Shown here in pieces: positions 46,255-58,160 of a stretch of 64,000 nt of DNA. The stretch is from Crocodylus rhombifer. Its lineage: Eukaryota > Chordata > Crocodylia > Crocodylidae. The notes under the pieces are model-generated. The model did not search any database. It had not been told where the DNA came from and worked only from the letters and a program-made list of their open reading frames with translations. Position 1 is the first letter of the stretch; the number at the start of each line of letters is the position of its first letter. The DNA is taken from assembly GCA_038503035.1 (NCBI GenBank), contig JAVSML010024017.1, forward strand, positions 28,894 through 92,893, in the 5' to 3' direction. Both the position numbers and the translations under genes were made by a program.

Positions 46255-49200
46255 CGCCAAGGTAGCAGGAGGGGGGTGGAGCTGAGTTACCTACTACACC
46301 CAATCCTCTGGCAATGTAAAAAACCTTAGGACAGCAGTGAGGTGGAAAGCAGGGCACCGGCAAACAGCCCAGAGCTGGCTGGTCTTTTATCAATGGCTCT
46401 CCCCGCTCTGTAAGGCAGCGCGCTGCAGCGGAGCTCAGACCCTCAGCCTAGTTTTAACAAGCTTCCTGGGATCTGTTCTTCGTATAAGTGTCCTGTTTGG
46501 AGCAGTAGTTCCTATTATTGAATATCCTCCAGGCCTCCACCAGAGCCTGTATTATTGAATATGCTAAGACCCTTAAGTTTTAATTTGAAATGGGAGTGTG
46601 CCACCACCGCTGCTACATAGCGCTGTAAATGTTGGCAGAGCAGCGTGTTGTGCTGTACTGCACCGACTGCCCCACTGCAGCCTGGAGATGAGGTCCCTGC
46701 TTGCGATTAGCAGCCCACCCGGTTCTTGTGCACCCTTCTCACCCTTTGGAAGAGTACGGTGGCTTAGTGAAAGAGGCTTACACATTCAAATGCAATTTGT
46801 CTCTCCTATGAGTTATGAACTTTTTTTCCCCCTTCCAATCTTCCCTGGCTTCTTTGTACCCTTACTCTTACTTCAGTGACACGTCTAAAATACAGCCCTA
46901 TCCGAGAGAGAATTGGAGGAACAAAGCAGTGCTTCATGCTTTTGTGAGTAGTGCTGCAAGAGAAGGACCAAAATTGTGTGGCTGAAAAGGTGCCCCTACA
47001 CATAGGAGACCCAAGGTGCAGGCAGTGTCTCAACTCCCATAGGTAAGAAATGAGCCATTTTGAGAGCTCATGAACAGACTTGATTTCCACAGTGGCTTCA
47101 TATAAAGCCATTTAGCCTAGGTTTTCATTTTTGCATCTGTTAGGTGCTCTGGTCTACATACCTTGTACTTCAGACCTCTGCTAATTGCATTTAGTAGATT
47201 AAGACACATTGCAGAAGAACCAGGCAAACTGGCGTACCCATCGTCTCCTCTGAGGACAGGTAAGAAATAAAGCCAGGACTGCTACAATCTAAGGCACAAT
47301 TGGAATATAAATAATAAATATTAGGCAGTTCCTAGGAAAATGTGTCTGATGTCTGCCAGAGTGATGGCGATAATGTTAGTAGTTATGAGGCACTCAGAAT
47401 AAGTAATGTGATTTAAATGCATAAAATGACCATTACATTATGCCAGTAGATACAAGCTGCATAGTAAGCAGGTGTGAGTCCAAGGGGGTTTCTAAGTTGA
47501 TTTAACATATACAAGGGGTGGGACAGAAAAGATGCATGCTACTTGGACATAGACTGTCTCCCACCCTTCAGATTCTCCTCTCAGCGAGCCCAAAGTTGAG
47601 AGGAGTTTAACACTTAATGCCTAGGATAAATCTGCTGGACTGGGTAATCTGCCAGCTCGCAGCAGCAGTAATTGCTATACCTTGCAACCTTACAGTGGTT
47701 TCCCACAGTCTTCAAAGCCCAGGATTTCAGGCTCCCCTCAAGAGTTTACCACGTCCCCAAAGATGTGGACAAAATGATGGCAGGATGAAGGGCAGATGAA
47801 GCTGCTCCTTGCCACTTGCATCCATCTGGCTTCCTAGGGGCTAGATGGACTTGTATTTCCAGTAGACTTCAGGGTCGTTAAGGACCATGGGGCTCTCCAG
47901 TGCTTCATTACGTAGGATGAGAGCAACCCCATCAGATCCAGCTTAGCGACTGCTAGAGCCAGTGCCTGTTCCTCCTCAGCCGAGAGATTTATTGCAATCC
48001 CCACTGAGGCTGCAGGTACTCTGCTTGACGTAGCAGCCCTGTGGTGAAGGGAACTTGGGCAGGTGTAGGCTCTGATACCAATTAATCCTCCCGGCACCCT
48101 GGAGCTGGGGCCGGAGCGCGTGCTGACACAGGCTGCAGGCTTCCTCTTGTCCGCCTCATCCCGTCTGCTCTCCACAAAGCAAAATTGCCAGATAGGGTTC
48201 CTGTCATATTTCTGCATAAACGATCCAATTTGTGAAATTGCAGACTCCACAGATTACTGAGCTGCATAGAAGCGGAGTTCACCGGCTGCTCTGAAAAGGA
48301 TAAGGTTGACCCACGAATGGTGACGTTTTGAGCCTTTGAGAGTCATGTGAAACCAAGCAGTGAATCCGCTACAAAATTTTTCCAAATCACTTTCCGCTCT
48401 TTCCACCCAGCCCTCGTTCAAAGCCACCCTCCCGGCAGTTGATCGCTGGGTAAGATTAAAATGTGGGTGTTCTTCATGTGTAACTTGAAATGGGCCTAGG
48501 GGTTTCGGTTTCTGTAAATGGCACGGGTTCACTGGAAGTTCTGATTCTCTTTTTCCGTTAGTTTTGCCCTGTTACTAGAACAATTAATTAAAACTGGTAC
48601 CACTGAACCCTGTTGATTCATTTAGCACATGGAAGCTTAATGAGGTGTAAACCTGCAGACTGCTGCATGGCACAGCTGACATAGTAATTTATATCAATGG
48701 ATGTGATTAGTACAGGTCCTCAATCACTTCATTGTGGCTCCTGGCAATCTGTCATAGTCTTAACAGGGGCCTTAACGCGGCATTTCTGTTCATTTGGGTA
48801 AAGCGCTCTCTCTGTTTGACAAGCAAGTGGAGTACAGTGTAGCAATGCCATCATTTCTGTGAACAGACAAACAAATGCAAATAGCTTTTACTCCAAAGAT
48901 AATGACAGACGTCTGAGCTGGCTGTGTCATTTGGACAATTGCTTGCTCCGTCGTGTTAGCTGTGTGTGCAAATTACTTCCGTGATTTGTATCTGGTCATT
49001 TTCTATGAACACTTTTGGACAAAGAATTTATTTAGTATTTTTAAGCACAACAGGTGTGGGGCTCAGTGCTTCAGTCCTTCCAAACTATCGAGTGCGACCC
49101 GATTCTGCAAAGCAGATCTGCAAATATTTTGGGGGGGGGGGGGCGTCATTTACTGTCATGATTTACTTGTAAAATGTGGGCATTTGATTTGGAATTTTTT

Positions 49201-49562
49201 TTATACCGGCCAAGCCTTCAAATTCCATATAAGATCTGAGAACCTTCCCCCTCGCACATCACCTGGACCAAAAAAGGCTCGGCACCAATGCTCATTTACC
49301 CAGGGGCAACCCCACATCTCCCAGTTAGGTCAGTTAGCAACACCTGAGACGAAAGCGTTGTATTTATTTTGTATGTTTGCTAACTTGGGACTGATTGGCG
49401 CTTAGCAAACAAGTCTCCTGGCAGTTGACAAGGAGGAATAGAAACTAATGTCCCTATCTTTTCACTATATTAAATTTGCTAATGGCAATAAAGAGCAATA
49501 ACAACAGAAAATCATCAGATATTTCTTTGGCCACCCAAAAATTACAAATCTGTTGAGTATAT
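46255..49562. other. Intergenic; unique-looking stretch at 48.58-48.96 kb
   Basis: No gene or classified repeat. 48580-48960 is rich in TTAAT, TAATTTAT and GTCATAG-type sites and resembles developmental noncoding DNA in texture only. A poly(G) run of 13 lies at 49131-49143. Confidence 0.4.
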
Positions 49563-49829
49563 GGCCTCGTCTGCGCACAAACTTGCACTGGTTTTATTAA
49601 AGGGTTGCTTTTGTGTTGCATGACTTACGTTGATACAAGGTTGTCGGTAGACGTTCTTATTTCAGTTTAATTTATTCACCATAATACAGTAAAATAAAAT
49701 GATTAAATTAACTCGGAATAAGCCACTTTTGGACCAAATTGAATCTGTAAGCAGTATTTTGCACTGGTTTGACTAATTGGTTTGGAAAACAGTTTAGTTA
49801 TGGTGAAGCATCTTGTGTAGTTGACAGGA
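49563..49829. mobile_element. MITE-like element with imperfect inverted ends
   Basis: The left end GGCCTCGTCTGCGCACAAAC and the right end GCATCTTGTGTAGTTGACAG are inverted versions of a GnCnTGTCnACACAAG-type terminus, with TTGCACTGGTTT repeated near both ends. No clear target duplication. Confidence 0.5.
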
Positions 49830-49932
49830 CCTAAGAAGCAAACTGAAGTTACCATTTAGGAAAAACAACCTTTGGTCCTGTTAAAAAGGTTAAATATCAT
49901 AAGAATTTCTATTATGTTACCCCCACCACCAC

Positions 49933-49970
49933 CACATGTGCGCGCACACACATGCGCGCGCGCACACACA
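49933..49970. repeat. Alternating purine-pyrimidine (CA/CG) tract
   Basis: A 38-bp perfect alternation including CGCGCACACACATGCGCG and (CA)n, of the type that adopts Z-DNA. Confidence 0.95.
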
Positions 49971-50062
49971 GATTTTCATTTATTCTATGGCCTCTTTACA
50001 TCACTTTAATAGTACAAAAGGGGTCTTAAAGCTGGTGTAAATTACATTTACACTTATGTAAG
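49963..50062. repeat. 100-bp repeat, first of a direct pair
   Basis: CAGATTTTCATTTATTCTAT, GGCCTCTTTACATCACTTTA and ACAAAAGGGGTCTTAAAGCT align with 51421-51513. Both follow CA-rich sequence, which suggests an interspersed family. Confidence 0.7.
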
Positions 50063-51420
50063 ACCCCTTGAATTGCAGGAATAAAGGGGCTTGAAAGCAA
50101 ATTACTGTAAAATTAGTGCTATTCTCATAAGTGTTGCATTCATTTCAGGCCCAATCTGAGATTCCTTTAAAAGAGTGCAATTTTTTTAATGAGATTTAAT
50201 GAAATGAGCTTGGCTAATAGATGATTTTTTTTTTTTTTTTTAAGTCCTTGATAGGGGCCCGGTCATAGGACAGTGTGGTAGCGGGTACAAATGCTCGCTT
50301 TCTCTGTAAAATGCCAGGGATCAGACCATCTTTTAGTCGCATGCATTTTGTTTAAGAATCTATTTCCATAAATTACTGCATGGGAAGTGAAATAAATCAG
50401 CCTGTTCAGCGGTGAAATCGTAAATGTTAATTGAGAGTCACAGGAGCAACTCAAGCCAAGGGAGAGAAAGGGCATGGCCGTGACTGCACACAACGGTGGT
50501 GGTGGGGTAGCTGGGCTGGGGATTTTGCTGGCAGGAGCCGTTGCTCTTATGCCTGAAGTCTCTGACATCACCTACAAAACCAATCGTCTACATAGATATC
50601 AGTAAGATGAGCGTCCCCCGAGTTTGTCTTCCCTTCTGCTGATGTAGACCCGAGGGGGTTCTGGCAAAGCAGGCAGGGTGTCTAACTGCCTCCCCACAGG
50701 CATGGGTTTGACTCTTGTCAAAGGCAGTCCCCAGTTGTATCTGGATAAGCTGGCCATGTGTGGGCTGGAGGATCAGTGGTAGCCGGATGTGATGCGAGAC
50801 TTAAGCCCAAGGGATGCAGCAATTCAGCCTATACCATCCTGATGCCTGTCTCTTATTGACGAAGCTCCTGTGAGCACAGGAGCCTTGGCTGAGCCAAGGT
50901 GGAGCAAATTCAGCAGGACCTTTGTGGTTCTTTAAATAGCAGAAACCACATACGCTAGTCTTGCATGTGTGGAGGCGGAGGTAGCAGGCATGAACTGAAC
51001 ATGACCTTCCTGCGCCAAATATAGTGCTGGCACAGAGTGAGAGATGCAAGAGGGACAGAATACAGAGCAAATTATGAAGCACTGTAACATGTTGGCATCG
51101 TCACCGGGCACTTGGGACAGCAGACCTGTTTGGGGGATGCCAGGGGACTCTGCTTCTTGCGAGCGGTGCAGCCAGTCTGCCATAGTCCATCCCTGGTGCT
51201 GCGCAGAGGTGGACTTGCAGGCTTGGGAAATGACTCGGTTTCCCAGCATGCACAGGGAAACGGAAACGTGGGGCCGTGGGCACTGCTACAGCTTCCTGTA
51301 GCACCTGCAGCCAGCTCTGGCTTGGGGTCAGGAGGAGCCTATCTCCCCTATTCAGACCTCCAAGGCTAGCTCTGCGTGCCTGAGTCAGAGCTTGGCCCAG
51401 CTCACACACACTCACAGAGC
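50063..51420. other. Intergenic between the 100-bp repeats
   Basis: Includes a poly(T) run at 50225-50241 and a GC-rich section at 51080-51400 with overlapping open frames on both strands that look compositional. No gene recognised. Confidence 0.45.
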
Positions 51421-51513
51421 CAGATTTTCACTTATTATATGGCCCCTTTACATCAAAGATAACAGAGCAAAAGGGGTATTAACGTTGGAGTAAATTGCAT
51501 TTCTACTTACACA
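51421..51513. repeat. 100-bp repeat, second of a direct pair
   Basis: CAGATTTTCACTTATTATAT, GGCCCCTTTACATCAAAGAT and GCAAAAGGGGTATTAACGTT, parallel to 49963-50062 in the same orientation about 1.45 kb away. Confidence 0.7.
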
Positions 51514-51778
51514 AGTGTAGTGTATCATTGTACCTTTCTGGCATGGAGGCACCATCTCTGCATGTCAGGGCTGTTCTTGGTGGGTGTGAGAACTGTTTCA
51601 TTAAGACTTTGCTTTTTGTGTCACAAGATTTCCAGGGAGAGGACCATTATTTCCTATTTGTAAATGGCCCATACAAAGAGGCAGGCCTGCTCTGCTCCCA
51701 GTAAGATGTACCGATACGTATGACCTCAGTAAGTACCAGTATGGCCCCTTAGATTAAGGGTGTGATTTATTCTAACTA

Positions 51779-52294
51779 CTGTATTTCAGGTCAATGTGGT
51801 GTATAAGTTGACCCCTTTTTTCTGATGCGAAAAGTTAGGATTTTCCTAGATCTGGTGTATATATCGACTTAACTTTTTTGATCAAAAATATGGAGGCAAC
51901 TTATACCGGCCCCTGCTCCCTCGCTGCGGGCTGGGCACCTGGGGGTGGGCATGTGCCGCAGCGCTGCTCGCAGGGGACGGGGCTGGGCTCCGCTCTCGGC
52001 TGGCATGGCCCAGGCAGCACTGCTTGCAGGGGGCAGGGCCGGGCTCAGAGCCCAGCTGAGCAGCATCTCCTTAGTAATGGCAAGGCCCACAGGCTGCACT
52101 CAAGTTGGGCCCAGGCCCCATGGCCTCCAGCAATGGGGACGATGTCAGTAGGTGACGAAGGCTGGGGCCAGGACTGGGCAGGAGTGGTGCTGGGGTGGGG
52201 GGCAAAAGTACTGATGTGGTGTGTAAGTCGAGGTGGAAATTTTAAAGGTAAATATTTTGACTCCAAACCTCAACTTATACACTGTGAAATACGG
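51779..52294. mobile_element. TA-flanked terminal-inverted-repeat element, GC-rich core
   Basis: The left end CTGTATTTCAGGTCAATGTG continues GTGTATAAGTTGACCCC. The right end reads CCTCAACTTATACACTGTGA then AATACGG, its inverse. TA flanks lie at 51777-51778 and 52295-52296. The core is GC-rich and produces the 185-codon frame at 51878-52435, which is not a gene. The ends and TA sites fit a Tc1/mariner-type MITE. Confidence 0.75.
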
Positions 52295-53698
52295 TATCTC
52301 TGCAGGGCAACCCCTAGTGTGGTTCCAGCTATATCTGTGTACAGGTGTTACAGTTGCATAGCTTATCTCCTTCCTTCTGTAATGCTCCTTTACACCAGGA
52401 GAAGGATTGTATTCGCTCTAAGGGATAGGGCATAGTTTGAATGGTGTGTGGACAAGCACTGCAGATCAGGAGTGGAGCAGGGATTAGACCTACAATGGCT
52501 TAGCTCTTTGTCGTGTATCTGATGGCTGGCGTGTGATGCTAGAGGCAGTGCTTCCCTTCCCACCCCTTTGAAAGTCTTAATTTCATTTTTATACCTGACC
52601 CTCACACTGTGACAATCGGCTAATGGAAACGAGCAATTGGCAGCATCATTTACACAAAATTCAGATATGACAGGAATATTTCCCAGGTAGAGTTGCAGCA
52701 TCTTTGAATGCAGCAGCCTAAGACTTTGCTGAGCAGATGAAAGATTGTAGTGATCAATTTTGTGAGAAGGGAGATATTTCTCCATCTGTCCACCCTCAAG
52801 GCTCTATTTTCTCATAAACTATTCCCGGAGACATCAAGAAAATTGAAGCTGTTCAGAAATGGAAAAGATAGTTAGCCCAAAATGAATGAATATCCGATAC
52901 ACTGGGTGACTTTCATGAAACATAACGGAGGCAGCCAGCTGAACTGATGGCTTTTCTGCAGGATGTTGATTTTTTTTTTTAATAAAACCCCCTTTGTAGC
53001 ATATTGTTTTCATACAACAGCACTCCTCTCTAAGTTGTCCTGCTTAGTGAAATTAATTGCAAATCCTCCTCCTCTACTGCCAAACCTATTGCTGCCCTCA
53101 GCCTAATATCAGTAAAGGGGCTAAGATAAAGCATACAAAACTCAGCCATGTTATACACCCTGATCAAGCTCCAGCATATCTTAGTAGCAAAGAATTACAT
53201 TAAGATTCATTAAAAGCATCTTTCTGCACAGTGGAGCCAAGGTACCGGCACTGGGCCAGTCTCAACAGTTAAAATGTTCTGTTGGGGGTGCATTATCTTA
53301 CATCCTTGATGCTTCATTAATTCTTGGATTTGGGGTTTTTTTTCCCCCAGGCATTTAATATTCTAGCTTATATCTGAATTGCTTTCATTTTTAAGGAAAT
53401 AAAGATGGAGGAACAAAAGACCAGATGGGAACAATCAGTCTAAGGCACTTCCATGCTCCCCACACTTCGTCTTCACCAGCATGTTCTGCAAGTTGTTTGA
53501 GCAGCCAGAGCCCATGTGGGGGTCTGTATCCTGGTTTTTAGCCCTGGCTCTGAGGAGGGAGTGTGGCATCTCTGTTCCCTTCATGGAGACCCAGGGTTCC
53601 CACCACGGCACAGGAGAGCAGTCTCTAATGCTTCCCTCCACATCCTTAGTTCTCCTGGCAAAACTTCCTGTGAAAGTGTAATGCAGGGGATGTGCGGA
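52295..53698. other. Intergenic, unclassified
   Basis: 52600-52800 is unique-looking DNA with CATCATTTACACAAAATTC and similar AT-rich motifs. Poly(T) and poly(A) runs lie near 52971 and 53338. No gene found. Confidence 0.45.
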
Positions 53699-53985
53699 TA
53701 ATAGATTCACAGAAAATGAGGGTTGGAAGGGACCTCAGCAGGTCACATCAAGTCCAATCCCTTGGTCAGAGCAGGACCAGCCCCAACTACATCATCCCAA
53801 CCAGGGCTTTGTCAAGCCAGGTCTTAAAAACTTCTAAGGATGGAGAGTCCACCATCTCTCTGGGTAACTTGTTCCAGTGCTTCACCACCCTCCTTGTGGG
53901 AGTTTTTCCTAATTTCCAACATAAACGTCCCTTGCTGCTACTTGAGCCCATTGCTCCTTGTTCCGTCATCTGCCACCACTGACAG
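53699..53985 (-). mobile_element. CR1 LINE 3' fragment, antisense
   Basis: Begins ATAGATTCACAGAAAATGAG, then GGTTGGAAGGGACCTCAGCA, the CR1 3' end in complement. It continues through GGGCTTTGTCAAGCCAGGTC. The minus strand encodes VVKHWNKLPREMVDSPSLEV, the end of CR1 ORF2. Confidence 0.92.
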
Positions 53986-55059
53986 CAGCCCCCTGAGCCC
54001 CAGGGAAGTGTGGTGCATGTGGTCCTAGTGACCGCAAACTAAGTAGGTGAATGCTGGGGAAGCCTGAACTGATCTGGGGCAGTGACTCAGGCTCCATGTC
54101 TTTAAAACTCTGGAAACAGATTGCGAAGGGCAAGGTCTTCTGAATGGTGTAACACTGCACTAAGCTCTTCAGGTCCCCACAGTCCTGGGATAAAGAATCC
54201 CCCTGTCTGAAGTCGAATCGCTGTCATGCTGGAATCGGCACTCCCTTCTAACCGTGCATTTTGCTTGGCCTGGTGGTGCCCCATGCAGTCACCTGGGCTT
54301 GGGACAGAAATTACACACAAACTTGTTTTGGCCATTTTGAAAGTGGTTTAGATGCACTGAACTTCTGTTGCATTACAGATTTGAACTGGTTTCCAATCAC
54401 TTATACCAGTTTAAGGCAAACCTGGATGGATGTCGTATCAGACTTTACTGATTTAAGTTAAATCACTTTCTTGAACTCCTGTCCTGGATCCCTCCCAGAT
54501 TCAAGTTAACTTACAATCATCCCAGGACGCTTTGCACCTCCCCTGCAATCCCCTTTCACAGGCTGGGTTGGTAGACCCAAGCTGTCTGCCCCAGCTGATC
54601 AGGGAGCCATGCTCTAGCACCCTTCGAATTCTGGCCTGAGCCAATGTAGGCTTGTGGCTGCATTTCCAGAATCAACAGTGAATGTCTGTTCACTTGCTTA
54701 TTGGTTCAATCTACGCGGCTTAGATTAACCAGTAAAGATAGAATTGATTCAGCCTTGGGGTTTTTGACTGTCTATACCTAGCCCTGGCCTGTAAGATCAA
54801 TAGAGTGATTCTGCCAGCTGCTCAGCACCTGGAGAACGGATCAGGAGCCGAAACTGGCAACCTGCAAGACCAAGATGTGAAGCAGTAATCTTGTGCTGAA
54901 CTGACCAGTGTTTGCAGGCACTTAGCAGAACTGCCATTAAGGACTGAAGGACAGAGGGCCAGCCAGAGCCTAGGGATGCTCTGCACTAGCCCTAGTCTCC
55001 CAAGGGTCTTGGCTGCACCCTGTACTCTGTTAAAGAGTCACTTGATTTAGCCAAGACCT
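53986..55059. other. Intergenic; MITE-like remnants
   Basis: 54300-54480 and 54690-54780 have TTTGAACTGGTTTCCAATC and GGTTCAATCTACGCGG-type sequence resembling decayed ends of the 49563 kind of element. No gene recognised. Confidence 0.4.
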
Positions 55060-55305
55060 TATTAAAGGGGCAGCACGGCCGAGCAAAAGAGAGATCCAGG
55101 TTCTGTTCCTGGCAGCAAAACTGTTCTGTAGCCTCAGACTCGGCAGTTCACATCCGTGCCTCCTTCCTTTCACATTCGTTGTCTTGTCTGTTAGCCCGTA
55201 CACTTCTCTGACTGTCTCTAGCTATGTACTGCACAAGACCCATCAGAATAGGATCCTGCTTCTAGTTTTGAGCGTTGATGCTCTCCTGTACTATGAGTAA
55301 TTCGT
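55060..55305 (+). mobile_element. MIR-like SINE (sauropsid type)
   Basis: GCAGCACGGCCGAGCAAAAG, GATCCAGGTTCTGTTCCTGG, CATCCGTGCCTCCTTCC and TGTCTTGTCTGTTAG, then CTGTCTCTAGCTATGTACTG and GATCCTGC, follow the head-core-tail order of MIR-like SINEs. Confidence 0.6.
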
Positions 55306-56489
55306 GGGAATAAACCTGCTGTTCTAACCAGACAGGACCGCCGCGGCAGTCAAACCTGGTGACCTGATCACCAATTGTTTTCAGCAGCTCTTCTTGTGTT
55401 TCCTCCAGCTTGTTTTAAAAATGTTGTCAAGTGTGAGAAAACAGGAAGCTGTGGCGACAACACAGTCTTTTTTTTTTTTTCTTTTCACATACTCCCTTTG
55501 AACTCTCTCTTTACTATGCTTTCCCTCAAGTGATGGTTACACACCCTATAAATAACCTCTTAGCACTTAGAAATGTTTTTCAGAACCCAAAATGTTCCAT
55601 ACAGCCTGTACAGCAGCTGAACAGAAAATCAGTAGATGGATTTGCTGAGAACAGCTCACCTTTTACCTCGTTTCGCGCTGTGAATGAACTGCAAAGGGGA
55701 GTAACACGCAGCAACGGTGCCAGCTTGCACGAGGCTCTGTTTTGTGAATGGGCTTCACTGTCCCACCCCTCATCTACACCTGTGCTCTGTGTGGAATCTG
55801 GCATATTAGGCGCTCTATTTCTGTGCCTGTCAGTTGGGAAAATGGAGTTCCTCTTCTCTAGCAAAATCCCAGGCAGAGGATGCGAAATGGCTTCTAAACC
55901 TAGTTGACCAAATCTTTGCATTCTTTACAAATGCAAACCGCAGGGTGCATCAATGAGAGTTTGCATGATTTAAGCCTTATTGTGTGGAGCAGGCTACATA
56001 AGGTCCTGGGGACCTAGGCTATGAGGGAAGTTGCTCTTTGTAACTAATGCCTGGGGCAAAGAGCTTTCTTCTCATTTTCCCTGAAGTCAGAACTCTTCTT
56101 TTCTACCTTGAATGCCTTCCTCTTTGCCGATCTTCAGCGCTGCACCTTCCTCTCTTTCCAAGGGAATGTGTTGGTGAACCAAGTGCAGGGGAAATAACCT
56201 GCAGCTCAAGCCTTTTCTAGGTGTTTTCTTTTTTAAACTTACAGACTGAAAACCGTTTGCAAACCAGAGCTGTTGACAAAAGTGACAAAGTTCAGTCAGG
56301 TAATGAATTTTTCCCTCTCTGTTTGCCATTTTAATGAAATCCTTCATGTCATACATTGTATTTAGCAATAAAGGAGCTACCCTAATGCAATGTGAATGTG
56401 ATCCTGCCCTTGCAGTGGGACGTGATCATGTGCTCCCCCGGCGCACAGCAGGCCCTCTTTTATGCTGCTTATAACATGGCAGTAGTGGG
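55306..56489. other. Intergenic, unclassified
   Basis: Contains a 125-codon open frame at 55530-55907 without recognisable family signature and a T-rich run at 55467-55483. 56250-56370 is AT-rich unique-looking DNA. Confidence 0.45.
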
Positions 56490-57063
56490 AGCATTGCCGG
56501 CAGATCGAGGGAAGTGATTATTCCCCTCTATTCTGTACTGGTGAGGCCGCATCTGGAGTCCTGTGTCCAGTTTTGGGCCCCCCACTGCAGAAAGGATGTG
56601 GACAAATTGGAGAGAGTCCAGTTGAGGGCAACAGAAATGGTTTGGGGGATGAGGCACATGGCTGATGAGGAGAAGCTGTGGGAGCTGGGCTTATTTAGTC
56701 TGCAGAAGGGAAGGCTGAGGGGATTTAACAGTAGCCTTCAACTATCTGAAGCAGGGTTACAAAAAGGATGGAGCTGGACTGTCCTCGGTGGTGACAGATG
56801 GCAGAACAAGGGGAAATGGTCTCAAGTTGCAGCAAGCAAAGTTTAAGTTAGATATTAGGAAAAACTTTCTCATGAGGAGGGTAGTAAAGCACTGGAAGAG
56901 GTTACCTAGAGAGGCTGTGGACTCTCCATCCTTGGAGGTTTTTAAGACCTGGCTAGACAAAGCCTTGGCTGGGATGATCCAGTTGGGGATGGTCCTGCTT
57001 TGAGCAGGGGGCTGGAGTTAGATGTCCTCCTGAGGTCCCTTCCAATCCTAAGTTTCTACGATA
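56490..57063 (+). mobile_element. CR1 LINE 3' part, sense
   Basis: Encodes [20 protein letters not shown] near 56525, [27 protein letters not shown] and, after frameshift, VVKHWKRLPREAVDSPSLEV with FKTWLDKALAGMI. It ends with the GAGGTCCCTTCCAATCCTA 3' terminus and TTTCTACGATA. It is of the same subfamily type as 53699-53985. Confidence 0.94.
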
Positions 57064-57960
57064 CATTGAATGGGGGAAACTCAATCTATGAAATTATCCA
57101 TTGCTCGCTGGCGAAGTAGTTCTTCTCCATGGGTGAAGTGCAAGGCACTTAACATGCTTGCAGCCTGAATCCAAGTCCTTCCCACATGCTCAGATGTTGC
57201 TGAGGGCTCCACAAGAACTGCTAATACAAAGGGCTGACCCATGGGTCTGACGGCCTTTGGTAGCTAGTGATGATGTTTCTTCTGGGGGTTCGTGTCTGCC
57301 ACCCTAGAAGCCTCACCCTTCATTTCAGTGGGACTGGGCGTTTCACTCAGGCTTTAGGGTAGATGCTGATTCATTTCGGTGCCTCCTTCGGCTTAAAGGG
57401 GCCCAAGCACGTGTTGGAGCGTCCTTCCCTGAGCGGGACGTAATAGCTGGTTTCGGGCCACTCGCCCATCTGCTGTCGATGAATCTAGCCATTGACCCTA
57501 TTTCCAGAGCTGGCTTGGGTGTCTACACAGCAACGCAGATCACCATATAGACGCACTAACAATGTCCCTTACTCTAGCTCAACCTTCCCTCCAGCATCTG
57601 GAGAACGGGGTTGTCTCTGGTCAGAAAGGTAGTTTCCCCAGCCTCATTGGTCTCCTGGGACAAGCTGCCGCCACTAAGTTTGACACGAGGAAAATGTCCA
57701 AAGAAACAAAACCTCTCAGCTCTTGCCTTTTTTTTTTTTTTTTAACCTACCAGCCCTGTCACCTCACTCTGGTCAGCCCTCGTTAGAGGATCACAGGCCT
57801 GCCCAATGAGCCTATGGCTGAAGAGACCATTTGCTAAAGTAACAGCTTCCCTTGGTAGGAGTTATCTGTTCAAGCATGACCATAAGCTGTGCATTTACAA
57901 CCCTCTCTTGGGGCTGTGCTAATATCCTTTGGAGGTCTAGCACAATATGGGGAAGGAAAA
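57064..57960. other. Intergenic, unclassified
   Basis: A poly(T) run lies at 57728-57743. Otherwise mixed sequence without gene or repeat that I recognise. Confidence 0.45.
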
Positions 57961-58069
57961 ACAACAGAGGGGTTAAAGACTGTCCAAAATAGAGCTGTCT
58001 GATTGGCAAAGATGCACACAGCCAGTCCATTGCTTGGCACAGGATTCGTATGTTGTAGAGATGTTCTCT
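57961..58069 (-). repeat. Fragment related to the middle of the 59380-59929 foldback
   Basis: In reverse complement it reads AGAGAACATCTCTACAACAT, GAATCCTGTGCCAAGCAATG and TTTTGGACAGTCTTTAACCC + CTCTG, matching 59608-59713 with roughly 80% identity by eye. It is therefore a second, inverted copy of the internal part of that element. Confidence 0.8.
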
Positions 58070-58087
58070 AGACCATCGCAAGATCTG

Positions 58088-58160
58088 GTTTGGTGCCCCT
58101 GGAAGTCAGTGGGCGTCTTACCATTGGCTTCAGGGGTGTAGCAGGATCAGACCTTTTAGG
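58088..58160. repeat. Copy of the AAGTCAATGG-type repeat family
   Basis: GGTGCCCCTGGAAGTCAGTG, then ACCATTGGCTTCAGGGG and GCAGGATCAGAC, similar to the copies at 29488 and 38098. Confidence 0.5.

Noticed and set aside
51878..52435. A 185-codon plus-strand frame
   Set aside because: It lies within the GC-rich core of a TA-flanked MITE and runs out through its right end.
55530..55907. 125-codon frame as a possible gene
   Set aside because: An antisense frame of similar length exists and there is no recognised domain, so it is treated as chance.
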